Below, piece after piece: positions 63,897 through 64,000 of a stretch of 64,000 bases of DNA (positions are counted from its first letter, which is position 1; every line of letters starts with the position of its first letter). The position numbers and the translations under genes were made by a program. The stretch is from Cognatishimia sp. F0-27 (GTDB taxonomy: Bacteria; Pseudomonadota; Alphaproteobacteria; Rhodobacterales; Rhodobacteraceae), in NCBI RefSeq assembly GCF_020667845.1, contig NZ_JAFMPQ010000020.1:31734-95733 (forward strand), given 5' to 3'. Below the pieces are notes generated by a model. That model saw only the letters and a list, made by a program, of their open reading frames with translations. It searched no databases and was not told the origin of the DNA.

Positions 63897-64000
63897 CCCC
63901 CATGAAAGCCACGCGCGATCCTCCTGCGCCCCCGCCCCCCTCGGCATCCCACCCGGTTTCTTTGGGCCGGAAATATCCCGGGGGTGTGGGGGCTGGCCCC
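63897..64000. repeat. Direct repeat, copy B (cut by window edge; contains GC hairpin repeat, copy 3)
   Basis: The second copy begins CCCCATGAAAGCCACGCGCG and includes GGTTTCTTTGGGCCGGAAAT followed by GGGGGCTGGCCCC at the window end. Its end is not visible. Copy A and copy B are in the same orientation with 176-base spacing. Confidence 0.85.

Overview
The window is a 64 kb stretch of GC-rich chromosomal DNA from an alphaproteobacterium. Rhodobacterales (the Roseobacter/Rhodobacter group) is the best fit. Family-level evidence is the F1-ATPase zeta inhibitor (DUF1476) beside purC, the lptFGD-surA-pdxA-rsmA block with pepA-holC divergent from it, DUF4167 next to prmC-prfA, DctBD, a CGFS glutaredoxin with BolA, CtrA-like TTAA-N7-TTAA sequence and GTG starts. 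No phage, insertion sequence, plasmid gene or CRISPR array was found. Species cannot be assigned from the sequence alone.

Layout. 1-5.1 kb: argS (cut by the window edge), dgt, an ErpA/IscA-type Fe-S carrier, and a minus-strand trio of a ten-copy tandem-repeat protein, an unknown 352-residue protein and an EamA transporter. 5.9-6.05 kb: an AT-rich intergenic region with three DnaA boxes and one CtrA-like site. 6.1-9.3 kb: xthA, BolA, a small membrane protein, the CGFS glutaredoxin, a candidate 6S RNA and zapA. 9.5-15.1 kb: transketolase, DUF808, a GAPDH predicted to prefer NADP, and a small exported protein. 15.4-26.2 kb: dctBD, purQ, purS, a protease/beta-helix fusion sitting between purS and purC, purC, the zeta inhibitor, a second EamA transporter and a FadL-type porin. 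26.3-31 kb: a nucleotidyltransferase, a beta-hydroxyacid dehydrogenase, a VWD-RTX protein and tRNA-Leu(CAA). 31.4-36.5 kb: YqaA, DsbB, an Lrp regulator divergent from arginase and ornithine cyclodeaminase, a 47-residue membrane peptide, and a canonical NAD-type GAPDH. 36.6-48.1 kb: two tandem DUF1127-like microproteins, coaD, a CBS protein, LysR/mmsA, a YbdK ligase, argC, murI, an acyltransferase and holC. 48.2-58.1 kb: pepA and the LPS-export/outer-membrane block. 58.4-63.5 kb: DUF4167, prmC, prfA, DUF1499 and an agmatinase-family enzyme. The last 300 bases hold direct copies of an intergenic repeat that also occurs at 57.2 kb.

How the genes work together. ErpA, BolA and the CGFS glutaredoxin form an Fe-S theme. 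Arginase plus ornithine cyclodeaminase convert arginine to proline, probably under the divergent Lrp regulator. Two GAPDH paralogues with different cofactor residues, both preceded by the same 11-base GTTAGCGATAA element, suggest coordinated glycolysis/gluconeogenesis control. lptFGD and surA build and fold the outer-membrane LPS machinery.

The best candidate for an undescribed system is the minus-strand trio at 3137-5849. It encodes a leaderless-export, cysteine-free protein with ten TSWSGP motifs at an exact 20-residue period, then an unknown protein, then a membrane transporter. It looks like a multi-core precursor cassette or a repetitive functional protein. No known maturation enzyme is recognisable, so the function remains open.
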